Source: Eubacterium pyruvativorans (GTDB taxonomy: Bacteria; Bacillota; Clostridia; Peptostreptococcales; Anaerovoracaceae). Taken from it: a stretch of DNA of 64,000 nucleotides. The stretch lies in assembly GCF_900102225.1 (NCBI RefSeq), contig NZ_FNBF01000009.1, positions 1 through 64,000 on the forward strand, in the 5' to 3' direction. Below, piece by piece: positions 6,819 to 15,975 of the stretch (position 1 is the stretch's first letter; the number at the start of each line of letters is the position of its first letter). The position numbers and the translations under genes were made by a program. The notes beneath the pieces were generated by a model that saw only the letters and a program-made list of their open reading frames with translations, was not told the DNA's origin and did no database searches.

Positions 6819-9587
6819 CTACGCCTTCGTCGAATCCTTCTTCGCCGAACTCTTCTTCTCCGCATGCTTCTTCGCCGGCTTCCGCTGGCCCGTCTTCGCA
6901 TTGTACAGCTTGTAGTAGGAGCTGATGACGGACTTGTTCACCGGAGCGGCGTTGCTGGAGAAGCCGCCCTGGATCAGCAGGGTGACCACGGCGATTCTCG
7001 GGTTGTTGTATGGCGCCAGGGTTTCGGTCCAGGCGTAGTAATCGTAGGAGCCCTTTCCGGAATCGATCATGGTCTGGGTGATCCGGTAATTGCTGGCCCG
7101 CATGACCGCCGCATCCGCCGCATCGTCCTTCGAGGAGTAGCGGGTCGGATATTTGCGCATCAGGTAGGTCATGTTCTTCTCCACCTGGGACCAGGTCACT
7201 GAGGAGTGGGCCCGGCTGTTCAAAGACCCCAGGTTGGACCGGATGTACTTCACCTCCGACTTCGGCTGGCGGATGCCCTGGTTCTGGGCGGTACCGGTCT
7301 TGCCGGCCACGGGAACCTTATAGGAACCGAAGAAGGACTGGAGGGTTCCGCCGGTACACACTTTCCGCATGCCCTTCAGCACGTCCGGCACCGTGTTTTT
7401 CTTCAGGTCGATCGTGCGGGCCGACTTCGTTTTGTCAATCACCCGATCCCCGACCTGCTTCACCACCGAGGCATGGGTATATTTCCCGCCGTTCCCCAGG
7501 GCGCTGATGTAGGTGGCCAGCTGCAGCGGGGTGTAGGAGTTGTCCCCCTGGCCGATGCTCAGGTTGAACTGGTCGCCGGTGGACCACTTCGCCTGGATGC
7601 AGTAGTTGTACTTGATGGCCGTGGCCACGGACGGAATCCGGGAGGCCTTCATGTCAGTTTTCTTCAGGTCCTCCACGATCTGATCGTAGGACGGATCCAT
7701 CCGGACGTAAGCGGAGATGGTGTCCAGTTCTCCGGACAGTTTGTTATAGTCATCCGCCACGGAGGACGGGAAGAACTTGTGGGCGTTCTGGTACAGGTAC
7801 TGCCAGCAGGCGGTGACGTAGGATTCCATCTTCCGCTTCTTGGACGGCAGCGGAGAAACGGTTTCCCGAAGCTCCACGCCGGTGGCATGGCCCAGGCCGA
7901 ATTCGCTGGCGGTGTGAACGATGTCGTTGACGCCGATTTTGTAGCCCAGCGAGGCGCCGGTCCCCCAGTTCTTTCCGGTGCCGATGCAGTAGAAGTAGTA
8001 GTTGGAGGAATGGCCGATGCCCAGTTCCAGGTTCTCGTCGCCGTAGGAGCCGCCGCCCTCGTTGTAGGCGGAAGTCGCCCACTTGTGACCGCCGATCTCG
8101 ATGTAGCTGTTGTCGTGGATCATGGTGTTCGGGTTCAGGCCGCACTGCAGGGCGGTCATGGCCGTAATCGGCTTGAATGTGGAACCCGGCGCCACGGAGG
8201 CCATGGTGGCGTTGTTGTACAGCGGGGCCGGTGCGATCACGTCCCGGGGATTCTCGGACTGTACGGATTTCCACGCCTTGGTGGTGATACCGTCGGAGAA
8301 AATATTCGGGTCGTAGCTCGGGTTGCTGGCCATGGCCAGGATCTGGCCGGTCTTCACGTCCATGCAGATGACGGCGCCGCTCTGACAGTTTCCGCCGGCA
8401 TGGGCGATGCCGGAGGCCAGGGCCTTCTCCGCCGCCTGCTGCAGGTCCATGTCGATGGTCAGCTTCACATTCTTTCCTTTCTTGGACTTGGTCCGGGAAA
8501 TGGTGCGGACGTAGGATCCGCTGGAATTCACCTGGATCTTCTGAACCCCCGGGGTGCCGTGGAGCTGCTTCTCGTAGCGGCTCTCGATGCCTTCCTGGCC
8601 GATCAGATCGTCACTGTTGTAATTCCGTTTTTTGACGTAATAATCCGACTGGCTGTCAGAAATCGCCCCCATATACCCCAGAATGTGGGCCGCCGAGCTC
8701 TTGAACGGGTAGTACCGGCGGTACTGGGACGACACGCTGACGCCGTCGATGCCGGATTCCTCCACCATGGCGATGGTCTTCTTCGAGACATCCTTCGCCA
8801 GGGTCACCGGGGTGTAGCGCTGTCCGGTGTCCACCACCTTGTTCCGGACGACAAAGATTTTCCGGGCTTCCCGGTCGCTCAAGGATTTCGAAACCTTGTA
8901 CTGTTTCCGGAGGGCACGGAAGCATTTCTCTGCGGAAACGCCCTTCTTCACTTCATCATCCGTGAAGACCCCCCACTTGGAGATGAAGTTGGTCCGCTGC
9001 TGGTCGTAGGTGTAATGCATGTTCTTCACGGAAATCGGCACATTCACCTTGTACACATCTGTCAGCTTATCGTACGCATCGTAACGGGACATGCTGTCCG
9101 GAATTCCGTAGCGCCGGCGCATGGCCAGGAACGTCTGGCTCGGGGAGAAGTCCGTGTGAAATCCTTCGGATTTCAGCCACTTTTCCTTGTTCACGTCGTA
9201 GGTGTAGTACATGGAACCGTCTTTCCGGATGCGGATCGGGAAATCGTCCTTGTAGGTGTCCCCGTTCTGCTCCAGCAGGTTCAGCACCTTCCGGGATGCA
9301 TCGTTGATCTGCTTCGTGTCCAGGCTGCTGGAATTGAAGGTGACGGTGAACATCTGCCGGGTGGTGGCGATGACCTTTCCGTTCCGGTCCAGAATATCGC
9401 CCCGGGGCGCAGAAGTATAGATCATCTTCGTGCTCTGGTCGGTGGCTTTCCGGCTCCACTTCTCGTGTTCCACCACAGTGACGACGAAAAGCCGGAGGGC
9501 CAGAAGCGCCATCAGGAACGCAATGAAAATCACCAGCACATAGTACCGGTTACTGAATGTATCTCTTGGTCTGTTTCTGAATCTCAT
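6819..9587 (-). CDS. mrdA: Penicillin-binding protein 2 (class B transpeptidase of the elongasome)
   Basis: Cross-links peptidoglycan during cell elongation, with RodA and MreBCD. The 922 residues show an N-terminal membrane anchor (about 13-38), the PBP dimerisation domain (APRGDILDRNG at 60-70) and a transpeptidase domain with STFK (catalytic Ser469), SSN (527-529) and KTGT (763-766). It is longer than typical PBP2, with insertions around 100-250 and 590-650 and a Lys/Ala/Ser-rich tail (KKHAEKKSSAKKDSTKA). The start lies 15 nt after mreD. The stop abuts the 18/19-nt array. Class B PBP identity is secure; naming it MrdA rests on the mreBCD context. Confidence 0.93.
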   Translation of the reverse strand: MRFRNRPRDTFSNRYYVLVIFIAFLMALLALRLFVVTVVEHEKWSRKATDQSTKMIYTSAPRGDILDRNGKVIATTRQMFTVTFNSSSLDTKQINDASRKVLNLLEQNGDTYKDDFPIRIRKDGSMYYTYDVNKEKWLKSEGFHTDFSPSQTFLAMRRRYGIPDSMSRYDAYDKLTDVYKVNVPISVKNMHYTYDQQRTNFISKWGVFTDDEVKKGVSAEKCFRALRKQYKVSKSLSDREARKIFVVRNKVVDTGQRYTPVTLAKDVSKKTIAMVEESGIDGVSVSSQYRRYYPFKSSAAHILGYMGAISDSQSDYYVKKRNYNSDDLIGQEGIESRYEKQLHGTPGVQKIQVNSSGSYVRTISRTKSKKGKNVKLTIDMDLQQAAEKALASGIAHAGGNCQSGAVICMDVKTGQILAMASNPSYDPNIFSDGITTKAWKSVQSENPRDVIAPAPLYNNATMASVAPGSTFKPITAMTALQCGLNPNTMIHDNSYIEIGGHKWATSAYNEGGGSYGDENLELGIGHSSNYYFYCIGTGKNWGTGASLGYKIGVNDIVHTASEFGLGHATGVELRETVSPLPSKKRKMESYVTACWQYLYQNAHKFFPSSVADDYNKLSGELDTISAYVRMDPSYDQIVEDLKKTDMKASRIPSVATAIKYNYCIQAKWSTGDQFNLSIGQGDNSYTPLQLATYISALGNGGKYTHASVVKQVGDRVIDKTKSARTIDLKKNTVPDVLKGMRKVCTGGTLQSFFGSYKVPVAGKTGTAQNQGIRQPKSEVKYIRSNLGSLNSRAHSSVTWSQVEKNMTYLMRKYPTRYSSKDDAADAAVMRASNYRITQTMIDSGKGSYDYYAWTETLAPYNNPRIAVVTLLIQGGFSSNAAPVNKSVISSYYKLYNAKTGQRKPAKKHAEKKSSAKKDSTKA

Positions 9588-9602
9588 AGGAAACCCCTTC
9601 TG

Positions 9603-10106
9603 TTAGCGGTACCAGTTCTTCCGCCGCAGCCTGACATTCTCCCGGGCAGACAAATAGTAGAGAATGAGTCCCGCAATCAGGTTGCCGATCACCCGGGCCG
9701 GATACCCCTTCAGTACGTAGAGCAGGCCGTAAGGTGCGCCGCCGATCCGGGAGAATACCCAGGAAAGCAGCATGTACAGCAGCGTCACCGCCGCCAGGTA
9801 GATCAGGTACAGGACGAACCCCTCCGCCTGAAAGTTCCGTAGGAAAGCCAGCACCAGCAGATACACCGCCAGAGAAGCGGCGAAGCCCATGCCGATGTAC
9901 AATCCGAAAACCATGTCCCAGATCAGTGCGAAGATCAGCCCGTAAACCATCCACTGCTCCCGCTCCTCCGAAAGGAACATCAGGCTCGCCGTCATGATCA
10001 GCACCACATCCGGCACCGCCGGGAGACCCGGCAGCAGGGTCCGGAGGAAGACCTGAAGCAGGAAGCAGATCAGATAAAAAATCACATTTTTCCATTGACG
10101 CCTCAT
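9603..10106 (-). CDS. mreD: Rod shape-determining protein MreD
   Basis: A 167-residue integral membrane protein of the elongasome. It shows five to six hydrophobic helices and the MreD-like segment PDVVLIMTASLMFLSEEREQWMVYGLIFALIWDMVFG (residues about 32-68). Its first codon overlaps the last codon of mreC by 4 nt (ATGA-type coupling), and mrdA follows after 15 nt. MreD is poorly conserved; the call rests on hydropathy, length and the mreC-mreD-mrdA order. Confidence 0.9.
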   Translation of the reverse strand: MRRQWKNVIFYLICFLLQVFLRTLLPGLPAVPDVVLIMTASLMFLSEEREQWMVYGLIFALIWDMVFGLYIGMGFAASLAVYLLVLAFLRNFQAEGFVLYLIYLAAVTLLYMLLSWVFSRIGGAPYGLLYVLKGYPARVIGNLIAGLILYYLSARENVRLRRKNWYR

Positions 10107-10909
10107 AGGAGCACCGCCACCTTCCGGAGACCGTCAAACTGAACTGCCGTTTCCACGGTGATGCGTTTCAGTTTCTCCTCTTCGTCGTTGGTCACTTTCT
10201 TCACCTTTCCCACCGTGATCCGCTCCGGGTACACCCCCATGCCAGATGTGACGAGCGTGTCACCTGCCCTGACCTTTGCCGATTCGTCCAGCATATAGCC
10301 TTCCAGCTCTCCGTCGGTGCTGACGTGGAGGATGCCCATAGTCTTCCGGCTGTCTTCAAGGCAGAAAGAGATGCCCCGGGAGCTGTCCAGAATTGTGGAC
10401 ACCTTCGCCCAGCCCCTTCCGGCGGATTTCACAGTGCCCACCAGGCCGTCGCCGTTCACCACCACCGATCCGGTTTTCACACCGTCTTCCTTCCCCAGAT
10501 TGATGGTGAACGTGCGGATCCAGCGGCTGTCGTTCATGGCGGTCACGTCCCCGGAGATCAGCTGCTCCGTGTCCGATCCTCCCTTATAACGCAGCGCCTT
10601 CTTCAGCGCCTCCAGATCCTGGGTGTCATCCTCCCGGAGCCTCAGTTTCCGGTTCTCTTCCTGCAGCTCCCGGTTTCTTCTGGAGAGTTCCTCGTTCTTC
10701 TCCCGGAGACTCCCGGCGCTGAACACGCCGGAAATATTCTGTCCCAGCCGGGCAACCGGTTCCGTGATCTTCCCGAAAACGGTGCCTCCCAGCACCCCCG
10801 CACCGGTGCTGCCGCCGCCTGTAAATACCGCAAAAATCAAGAATCCTGCCGCCAGTATGATGACCAGCACCAGGAAACTGATGAACTTATGCTCTCTGAT
10901 CCAATTCAT
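10103..10909 (-). CDS. mreC: Rod shape-determining protein MreC
   Basis: Bitopic membrane protein that links MreB filaments to extracellular PBPs. The 268 residues have one N-terminal helix (about 10-33), a coiled coil (about 60-95, LREKNEELSRRNRELQEEN) and a beta-rich MreC domain (GDGLVGTVKSAGRGWAKVSTI; TSGMGVYPERITVGKVKKV). I prefer ATG 10909 (MNWIREHKF), with GGGTGAGGG upstream. The frame could extend 19 codons to 10966, but that part is Arg-rich and lacks a spaced ribosome site. A hairpin with a short U-tract lies between mreB and mreC. Confidence 0.9.
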   Translation of the reverse strand: MNWIREHKFISFLVLVIILAAGFLIFAVFTGGGSTGAGVLGGTVFGKITEPVARLGQNISGVFSAGSLREKNEELSRRNRELQEENRKLRLREDDTQDLEALKKALRYKGGSDTEQLISGDVTAMNDSRWIRTFTINLGKEDGVKTGSVVVNGDGLVGTVKSAGRGWAKVSTILDSSRGISFCLEDSRKTMGILHVSTDGELEGYMLDESAKVRAGDTLVTSGMGVYPERITVGKVKKVTNDEEEKLKRITVETAVQFDGLRKVAVLL

Positions 10910-11011
10910 ATCCCTCACCCTTCCCGGGCGGCGCCGGACCTTCGCCCCGGCGCTCCGTATTTTCATCCCTTCGCACGCCGCCTGCCGCCGCAGGGGATGT
11001 GCAATATACCG

Positions 11012-11034
11012 AAAATGCCTGCTCTCGCAGGCAT
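11012..11034 (-). terminator. Hairpin between mreB and mreC (partial terminator)
   Basis: ATGCCTGC-TCTC-GCAGGCAT, with TTTT following on the minus strand, sits 52 nt after the mreB stop. It may lower expression of mreCD-mrdA relative to mreB. Confidence 0.6.
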
Positions 11035-11085
11035 CCTCTCATTTCTGTCATTTCAGTTCCGGATCCGCCCTGCGGGTCCCTATGA

Positions 11086-12132
11086 TCAGCCTCTCTGAAT
11101 GGTGGAAGCGTAGATCTTCAGCTTCTCAATATCGTTGAGGCTCATGCCGGTGCCGGTGGCCACCGCTTCAAATGCATTCTCTGCCGTGGTGACCTTCATG
11201 CCGGTGGCCCGGTTGATCACCCGGTCCAGATTACGGATCAGTCCGCCGCCGCCGGAAAGCATGATGCCGTTGTGGGCGATATCCGCCGCCACTTCCGGCG
11301 GTGCCTTCTCGATGGTCTGTTTCACCCCGTCCACAATGACGTCGATGGACTCCTGCAGAGCCAGCATCATGTCCTTGTTCGTGACCTCGATGGTCTTCGG
11401 CAGTCCGGAGATCAGATCCCGGCCGCTGGCCGTGGTGGTTTCGATGATTTCCTCACCATTCTCGTCCTGGTCCATTTCCGCCGTGCCCACCTGAATCTTC
11501 AGTTCTTCCGCCGTCCGCTCGCCGATGGCCAGCGCATACCGCTTCCGCATGTACTGGATGACCGCCTCGTTGAACTTGTCTCCTGCGTAACGGATGGAAG
11601 TGGAAGCCACAATGCCGCCCAGTGCGATGATGGCAATGTCGGAAGTGCCGCCGCCGATATCGGCAATCATGCAGGCCGTGGAGCTGTCCACATCACAGCC
11701 GGCGCCGATCGCCGCCGCCATCGGTTCTTCCAGAATGTACACTTCCGAAGCGCCCAGTTCCTGAACGACTTCCACGACGGCCCGCTTCTCCACTTCAGTG
11801 ACGCCGCTCGGCACGCCGACAACGACCCGGAAATTCTTCACCTTGTTTGCCGAAACGGCCTTCTCGATGAACGCCGTCAGCATATCTGCCGTACTGTCAA
11901 AATCGGAGATTACACCGTCCTGCAGCGGACGGATCACGTCGATGTTCGCCGGCGCCTTTCCGATCATGTTCTTCGCACTCAGTCCGACCGCCAGAACCTT
12001 CCCGGTTCTCTTCTCGATCGCAATGACAGAAGGTTCATTCAGGACAATCCCCGAATCCTTCAAGTAGATGAGTGTATTCGCTGTTCCCAGATCGATTCCC
12101 ATGTCTCTGGTGGTTACCTTGAACATCGCCAT
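11086..12132 (-). CDS. mreB: Rod shape-determining protein MreB (bacterial actin)
   Basis: Actin-like ATPase that forms membrane-associated filaments guiding lateral wall synthesis. The 348 residues carry the phosphate 1 motif DMGIDLGTANTLIY (about 10-23), the connecting and phosphate 2 region MIADIGGGTSDIAII, and the adenosine motif MLSGGGGLIRNLDRVI. ATG 12132 follows GGAGG at rather long spacing; a second ATG two codons later is possible. radC ends 25 nt upstream and shares the promoter at 13076-13104. The family call is secure. MreB and Mbl paralogues cannot be told apart here, but the mreBCD context supports MreB. Confidence 0.96.
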   Translation of the reverse strand: MAMFKVTTRDMGIDLGTANTLIYLKDSGIVLNEPSVIAIEKRTGKVLAVGLSAKNMIGKAPANIDVIRPLQDGVISDFDSTADMLTAFIEKAVSANKVKNFRVVVGVPSGVTEVEKRAVVEVVQELGASEVYILEEPMAAAIGAGCDVDSSTACMIADIGGGTSDIAIIALGGIVASTSIRYAGDKFNEAVIQYMRKRYALAIGERTAEELKIQVGTAEMDQDENGEEIIETTTASGRDLISGLPKTIEVTNKDMMLALQESIDVIVDGVKQTIEKAPPEVAADIAHNGIMLSGGGGLIRNLDRVINRATGMKVTTAENAFEAVATGTGMSLNDIEKLKIYASTIQRG

Positions 12133-12157
12133 TTCCTATCATACCTCCGTACTATGG

Positions 12158-12940
12158 TTAACTATATGGTGAATAGATGTTCCCTTCGTTTCCTCTCCGG
12201 GACGGGCAGGCAGAACGCCGGCACCCTTCCCGCACATAGTCGCCGGGGCCTCCGGAATCCCCCGGAATAACCCCGGTCCGGCGCAGACTGGTGTAAACGC
12301 CGTCGCCGATGATGATGTGATCCAGCACCGGAATGCCCATCAGCTCCCCGCAGCCCATCAGCCGCTTCGTGGTCCGGATGTCCTCCGAAGAGGGGGTCGG
12401 GTCGCCGGACGGGTGATTATGAATGAAAATCACCCCTGCGGCGCTGCGCCGCACCGCCAGCTGGAACGCCTCCCGGGGATGAACAATCGTACTGCTCAGT
12501 TCCCCGATCGATACTTCATCATACGTTATCAATTCATTCTTCACATTCAGCAGTGCCGCCAGAAAGTGCTCCCGGGTCTCGTGCCTGAGCTGCTCCATGA
12601 AGTACATCGCCACTTCTTCGGCGCCGGTCATGGACACTCTCGCCGCCGGTCCCCGGCTGCAGATCCGCTTCCCCAGTTCCGCACACGCCAGAAGCCGGAC
12701 CGCCTTCGCGGTGCCGATACCCCGGATGGAACGGAGTTCGTCGATATCCGCCGAACCCAGACCGCATAGACCGTTTTCCAGGCTGCCCAGCAGATTCTCT
12801 GCCAGCCCCAGGGCGGACAGATTCCGGGTGCCGGAATGCAGAATCAGAGCCAGAAGCTCTGTATCGGACAGGGTTCCCACCCCCTGGTTCGCCCCCTTCT
12901 CCCGGGGACGTTCCGCTTCGGGTAAACACTTAATCTGCAT
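12158..12940 (-). CDS. radC: RadC family JAB-domain protein
   Basis: 260 residues with an N-terminal helix-hairpin-helix-like region (SIRGIGTAKAVRLLA, about 71-85) and a JAMM/MPN metal site HNHPSGDPTPSSED (H174, H176, S184, D187). The molecular role of RadC proteins is unsettled despite the DNA-repair name. An AGGAGGTTTC site precedes the ATG. It is the first gene of the mre operon, as in many Firmicutes. The last 30 residues (GGPGDYVREGCRRSACPSRRGNEGN) extend past the usual end and look low-complexity. Confidence 0.93.
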   Translation of the reverse strand: MQIKCLPEAERPREKGANQGVGTLSDTELLALILHSGTRNLSALGLAENLLGSLENGLCGLGSADIDELRSIRGIGTAKAVRLLACAELGKRICSRGPAARVSMTGAEEVAMYFMEQLRHETREHFLAALLNVKNELITYDEVSIGELSSTIVHPREAFQLAVRRSAAGVIFIHNHPSGDPTPSSEDIRTTKRLMGCGELMGIPVLDHIIIGDGVYTSLRRTGVIPGDSGGPGDYVREGCRRSACPSRRGNEGNIYSPYS

Positions 12941-13075
12941 GAAACCTCCTGTTCTGCCCCTTCGGGACAGGCTGCTTCACGCACCGCCGAACCTTCGATC
13001 ATCAGACACTGCCTGCGCCCTTCTTCACACGGATGTTGGGATTCCAATACCTGTGCGCATTCGAACGCAGACTAC

Positions 13076-13104
13076 ATTATATCATTCGCATTCCGCTTCG
13101 GCAA
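13076..13104 (-). promoter_or_regulatory. Promoter of the radC-mreBCD-mrdA operon
   Basis: TTGCCG (13099-13104), a 17-nt spacer and TATAAT (13076-13081) on the minus strand, 136 nt before radC. Confidence 0.75.
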
Positions 13105-13162
13105 GCGGGCGATTGTGATGATTACGGGTTTTTTCGGCGCGGCGTCTATGCAAGTTACGCAG

Positions 13163-14410
13163 TTACAGAAGGTGAACGAAGAGCCCGCTGGCCAGTTTCG
13201 GTTCGAACCAGGTGGATTTCGGCGGCATGGTCTTCCCGGCGTCCGCCGCCCGGAAGAGCTGCTGAACCGGCAGCGGGAACAGGGCGAACCCGATTTTCAT
13301 ATCACGCTCCGCCCGGCGCTGAACTTCCTCCAGTCCTCTGATGCCTCCCACGAAATCGATACGGTCGTCGGAACGGGGATCCCGGATGCCCAGTACCGGC
13401 GCCAGCAGACTATTCTGCAGAATGGACACGTCCAGAGACCCGATGACATCCTCTGCCGGCGGAATCACCCTGTCTTCTGCAGTCATTCGGAACCAGGTTC
13501 CGCAGAAATACACGCCGAATTCATGAAGTTTCCGCGGCCGGTAGGGTTCTGTTCCCATCCGCTCCAGGCGGAAGCCCGCATCGGTAACCGCTTTCATGAA
13601 GCCCACCGCAGACATGCCGTTGAAGTCCCGCACCACCCGGTTATAGTCCAGGCAGTGGAGATCCCGGTCCGGCAGGAAGGTGGCCAGGGTATAGTTGAAG
13701 GGCTCTTCTCCCGTCCAGTCCGGATTCTCGATCCGGAATTTCTCGCACGCAATGGCCGATGCCCGGCACCGGTGATGACCGTCGGCGATGTACAGCGTGG
13801 GAATCTTCCGGAACAGTTCCACAATCCGACAGATCACATTCTGTTCCCGGACCGGCCATACCTGGTGACGCACAGCCCCGAAGGAAACCACATCCACTTC
13901 CGGATCCTGCCGGGACGTGATATCCTCCAGCACTGCCCGGAGGGCCGGGTTCTCCCGATACACCAGGAATACCGAACCGGTATGCGCCCGGGTAGCCATG
14001 ATATGGCGGATCCGGTCATTCTCCTTGGCTCTCCGGGTGAGTTCATGACGACGGATCACGCCGTTTCTGTAGTCCTCCACCGAGGAGCAGCCGACGATAC
14101 CGGTCTGTATGCTGCCATTCCAGATCTCCCGGTACACATACAGCATCGGTTCTTCGTCCTGTACCAGCACGCCCCGGCGAATGAGATCCTGCAGATTCTC
14201 CCGCGCCTTCTCATACACCCGGTGATCGTAGGGGTCCTCCACATCGGGCAGATCAATCTCGGACCGCCCCACATGCAGGAAGCTGTCCGGGTTCGACCGG
14301 GCCATCCTCACCGCTTCTTCCCGGTTCATCGTATCATAGGGAAGCGTGATCACATCCCCCGCCCGGTCCGGCGCCGGCCGGAGGGCCCTGAAAGGTTTGA
14401 TTTCCGCCAT
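13163..14410 (-). CDS. DUF1015 family protein (SerK-related)
   Basis: 415 residues matching the DUF1015 family: PFRALRPAPDRAGDVITLPYD at the N-terminus, YIADGHHRCRASA in the middle (the DGHHR motif) and a Leu/Phe-rich C-terminus. Members related to archaeal SerK act as free-serine kinases; most bacterial members are uncharacterised and often lie near serine genes, which is not the case here. ATG 14410 has AGGAGA upstream. A hairpin at 14491-14526 separates it from nrdR-cmk upstream. Family assignment is good; the enzymatic role is unknown. Confidence 0.85.
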   Translation of the reverse strand: MAEIKPFRALRPAPDRAGDVITLPYDTMNREEAVRMARSNPDSFLHVGRSEIDLPDVEDPYDHRVYEKARENLQDLIRRGVLVQDEEPMLYVYREIWNGSIQTGIVGCSSVEDYRNGVIRRHELTRRAKENDRIRHIMATRAHTGSVFLVYRENPALRAVLEDITSRQDPEVDVVSFGAVRHQVWPVREQNVICRIVELFRKIPTLYIADGHHRCRASAIACEKFRIENPDWTGEEPFNYTLATFLPDRDLHCLDYNRVVRDFNGMSAVGFMKAVTDAGFRLERMGTEPYRPRKLHEFGVYFCGTWFRMTAEDRVIPPAEDVIGSLDVSILQNSLLAPVLGIRDPRSDDRIDFVGGIRGLEEVQRRAERDMKIGFALFPLPVQQLFRAADAGKTMPPKSTWFEPKLASGLFVHLL

Positions 14411-14490
14411 ATTCTTTCTCCTGTTCTGACTTCTTCTGTGAACAGAGTTCTTTCCCTTCCGGATCGTTCCGGTCCGGAAATACCCGATTC

Positions 14491-14526
14491 GAAAATGCAG
14501 AGCGGGGGCGCGTTCTCCGCGCCCCC
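14491..14526 (-). terminator. Terminator of nrdR-cmk
   Basis: A GGGGGCGCG and CGCGCCCCC stem with a 5-nt loop lies 35 nt past the nrdR-cmk stop. A short TTTTC follows on the minus strand. Confidence 0.6.
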
Positions 14527-14560
14527 GGCCCTGCTGCTTCTGCGGCCCGAAGGCCGCATC

Positions 14561-15718
14561 CTAAATCGTCACCCGGGAACAAATCTCGTCCACCACTTCT
14601 TCTATCGTCATATGTGTGGAATCGATCTCCACCGCATCCTCCGCCTTCCGGAGCGGATTCAGTTCCCGGTGGGTATCCCGGTAATCCCGTTCTTCCACAT
14701 CTTTCAGAATATCTTCATAGACGACGTCCTGCCCCTTCTCCTTTAGCTCCAGGAACCGGCGCTTCGCCCGTTCCTCCGGTGCTGCAGTCAGGAAAAACTT
14801 ATATTCCGCATCCCGGAACACGTTCGTGCCGATGTCTCTGCCGTCCATAACCACGTTCTTCCGGCTGCCGATCTCCCGCTGAATGTCCACCAGCTTCTCC
14901 CGGACGATGCCGATCTGGGCACAGGCGGAAGCGGCCTTGGAAATCTCGGAATTCCGGATCTCCGATTCCACATCTTCTCCGTCCAGATACACCTTTCCTT
15001 CCCGGAAGTCGATTTCCGTTTCCGCCAGCACAGAAGACAGCCGGTCCGGGTCGATTTCCCGGGACGGATCCACTGCGCCGCCGTGCATTCCGTCCTCGCC
15101 GAAGAAGCCGCTCCGGGCCATCTTCAGGCCGATGGAACGATACATCGCACCGGTGTCGATGTAATCGAAACCCAGCCGGGCGGCCACCCGTTTCGCAATG
15201 GTGCTCTTCCCGGCACCGGAAGGACCGTCGATGGCGATACGGATTCCATGCCGGGCACGGGCGGATCCCACCTGGCGAAGCTTGTCGATTTCCTCGGCGA
15301 ATTTCTCCACATTCGCAAACTGACGGTAGACAGAGGCGAACCGGATATAGGCCACCTGATCCACAGCCCGAAGCTCATCCATGACCAGTTCGCCGATGTA
15401 ATCGCTGGTCACCTCGCTCCGGCCGGCTGCCTGGGCCTTCCGTTCGATCCGTGCCGCCATCTCGTTAATCTCCTCCATGGAGACCGGTCGCTTCTCGCAG
15501 GCCCGGATGATGCCGCCGGCAACTTTCTGCCGGTCGAACGCCTCTCTCCTCCCGTCCTTCTTCACGATCATGAGGATGGAAATTTCTGCTTTCTCATAGG
15601 TTGTGAACCGCTTGCCGCAGGCGTCGCAGATCCGGCGGCGACGGATCACATGGCCGTCTTCCGTCTGCCGGGAATCCAGAACCCGGGTATCGGGATTATC
15701 ACAAAATGGACATCTCAT
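14561..15718 (-). CDS. NrdR repressor fused to cytidylate kinase (NrdR-Cmk)
   Basis: One uninterrupted 385-residue frame. Residues 1-150 are a complete NrdR: a zinc ribbon MRCPFCDNPD...CDACGKRFTTYE (C3, C6, C31, C34) and an ATP-cone (about 49-139). NrdR binds ATP/dATP and represses ribonucleotide reductase genes. Residues 157-385 are a complete CMP/dCMP kinase: P-loop IDGPSGAGKST (163-173), FDYIDTGAMYRSIGLKMA, VVMDGRDIGTNV (289-300) and the C-terminal Arg-rich lid. The junction (DKLRQVGSARARHGIRIAIDG) is in frame; the ATG inside it is out of frame and there is no internal ribosome site. Both halves keep their key residues. Promoter at 15824-15852. I do not know this fusion as a standard architecture. 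Confidence 0.95.
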   Translation of the reverse strand: MRCPFCDNPDTRVLDSRQTEDGHVIRRRRICDACGKRFTTYEKAEISILMIVKKDGRREAFDRQKVAGGIIRACEKRPVSMEEINEMAARIERKAQAAGRSEVTSDYIGELVMDELRAVDQVAYIRFASVYRQFANVEKFAEEIDKLRQVGSARARHGIRIAIDGPSGAGKSTIAKRVAARLGFDYIDTGAMYRSIGLKMARSGFFGEDGMHGGAVDPSREIDPDRLSSVLAETEIDFREGKVYLDGEDVESEIRNSEISKAASACAQIGIVREKLVDIQREIGSRKNVVMDGRDIGTNVFRDAEYKFFLTAAPEERAKRRFLELKEKGQDVVYEDILKDVEERDYRDTHRELNPLRKAEDAVEIDSTHMTIEEVVDEICSRVTI

Positions 15719-15823
15719 ACGTTCTCTTCCTTCGTTTCCTACGATAAAATCTTACTATTTTCTTCTGTTTCTGCTGTCGTTTTCCGCGGTCCGGGGAACA
15801 CCTTTCCTCCGGCCCATCATATT

Positions 15824-15852
15824 ATCATAGTCGAATCATCCCCGGGATGCAA
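15824..15852 (-). promoter_or_regulatory. Promoter of nrdR-cmk
   Basis: TTGCAT (15847-15852), a 17-nt spacer and TATGAT (15824-15829) on the minus strand, 106 nt before the start. I see no clear NrdR box here. Confidence 0.65.
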
Positions 15853-15876
15853 GAGTACGGACCCTCCAGGGCCAAG

Positions 15877-15924
15877 AAAAATGGCTGTTTCTCCGGGAAC
15901 CTTCCGGTTCCCGGGGAGACAGCC
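15877..15924 (-). terminator. Terminator of the foldase gene
   Basis: A long interrupted stem (GGCTGTCTCC...GGGAACC with GGTTCCC...GGAGAAACAGCC on the minus strand), followed by TTTTTC. It lies 51 nt past the stop at 15976. Confidence 0.85.
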
Positions 15925-15975
15925 ACCCCCTATGCTCTTCTTTTCGTATTCGCTGAATTCGTCAGATGCCGGAGA

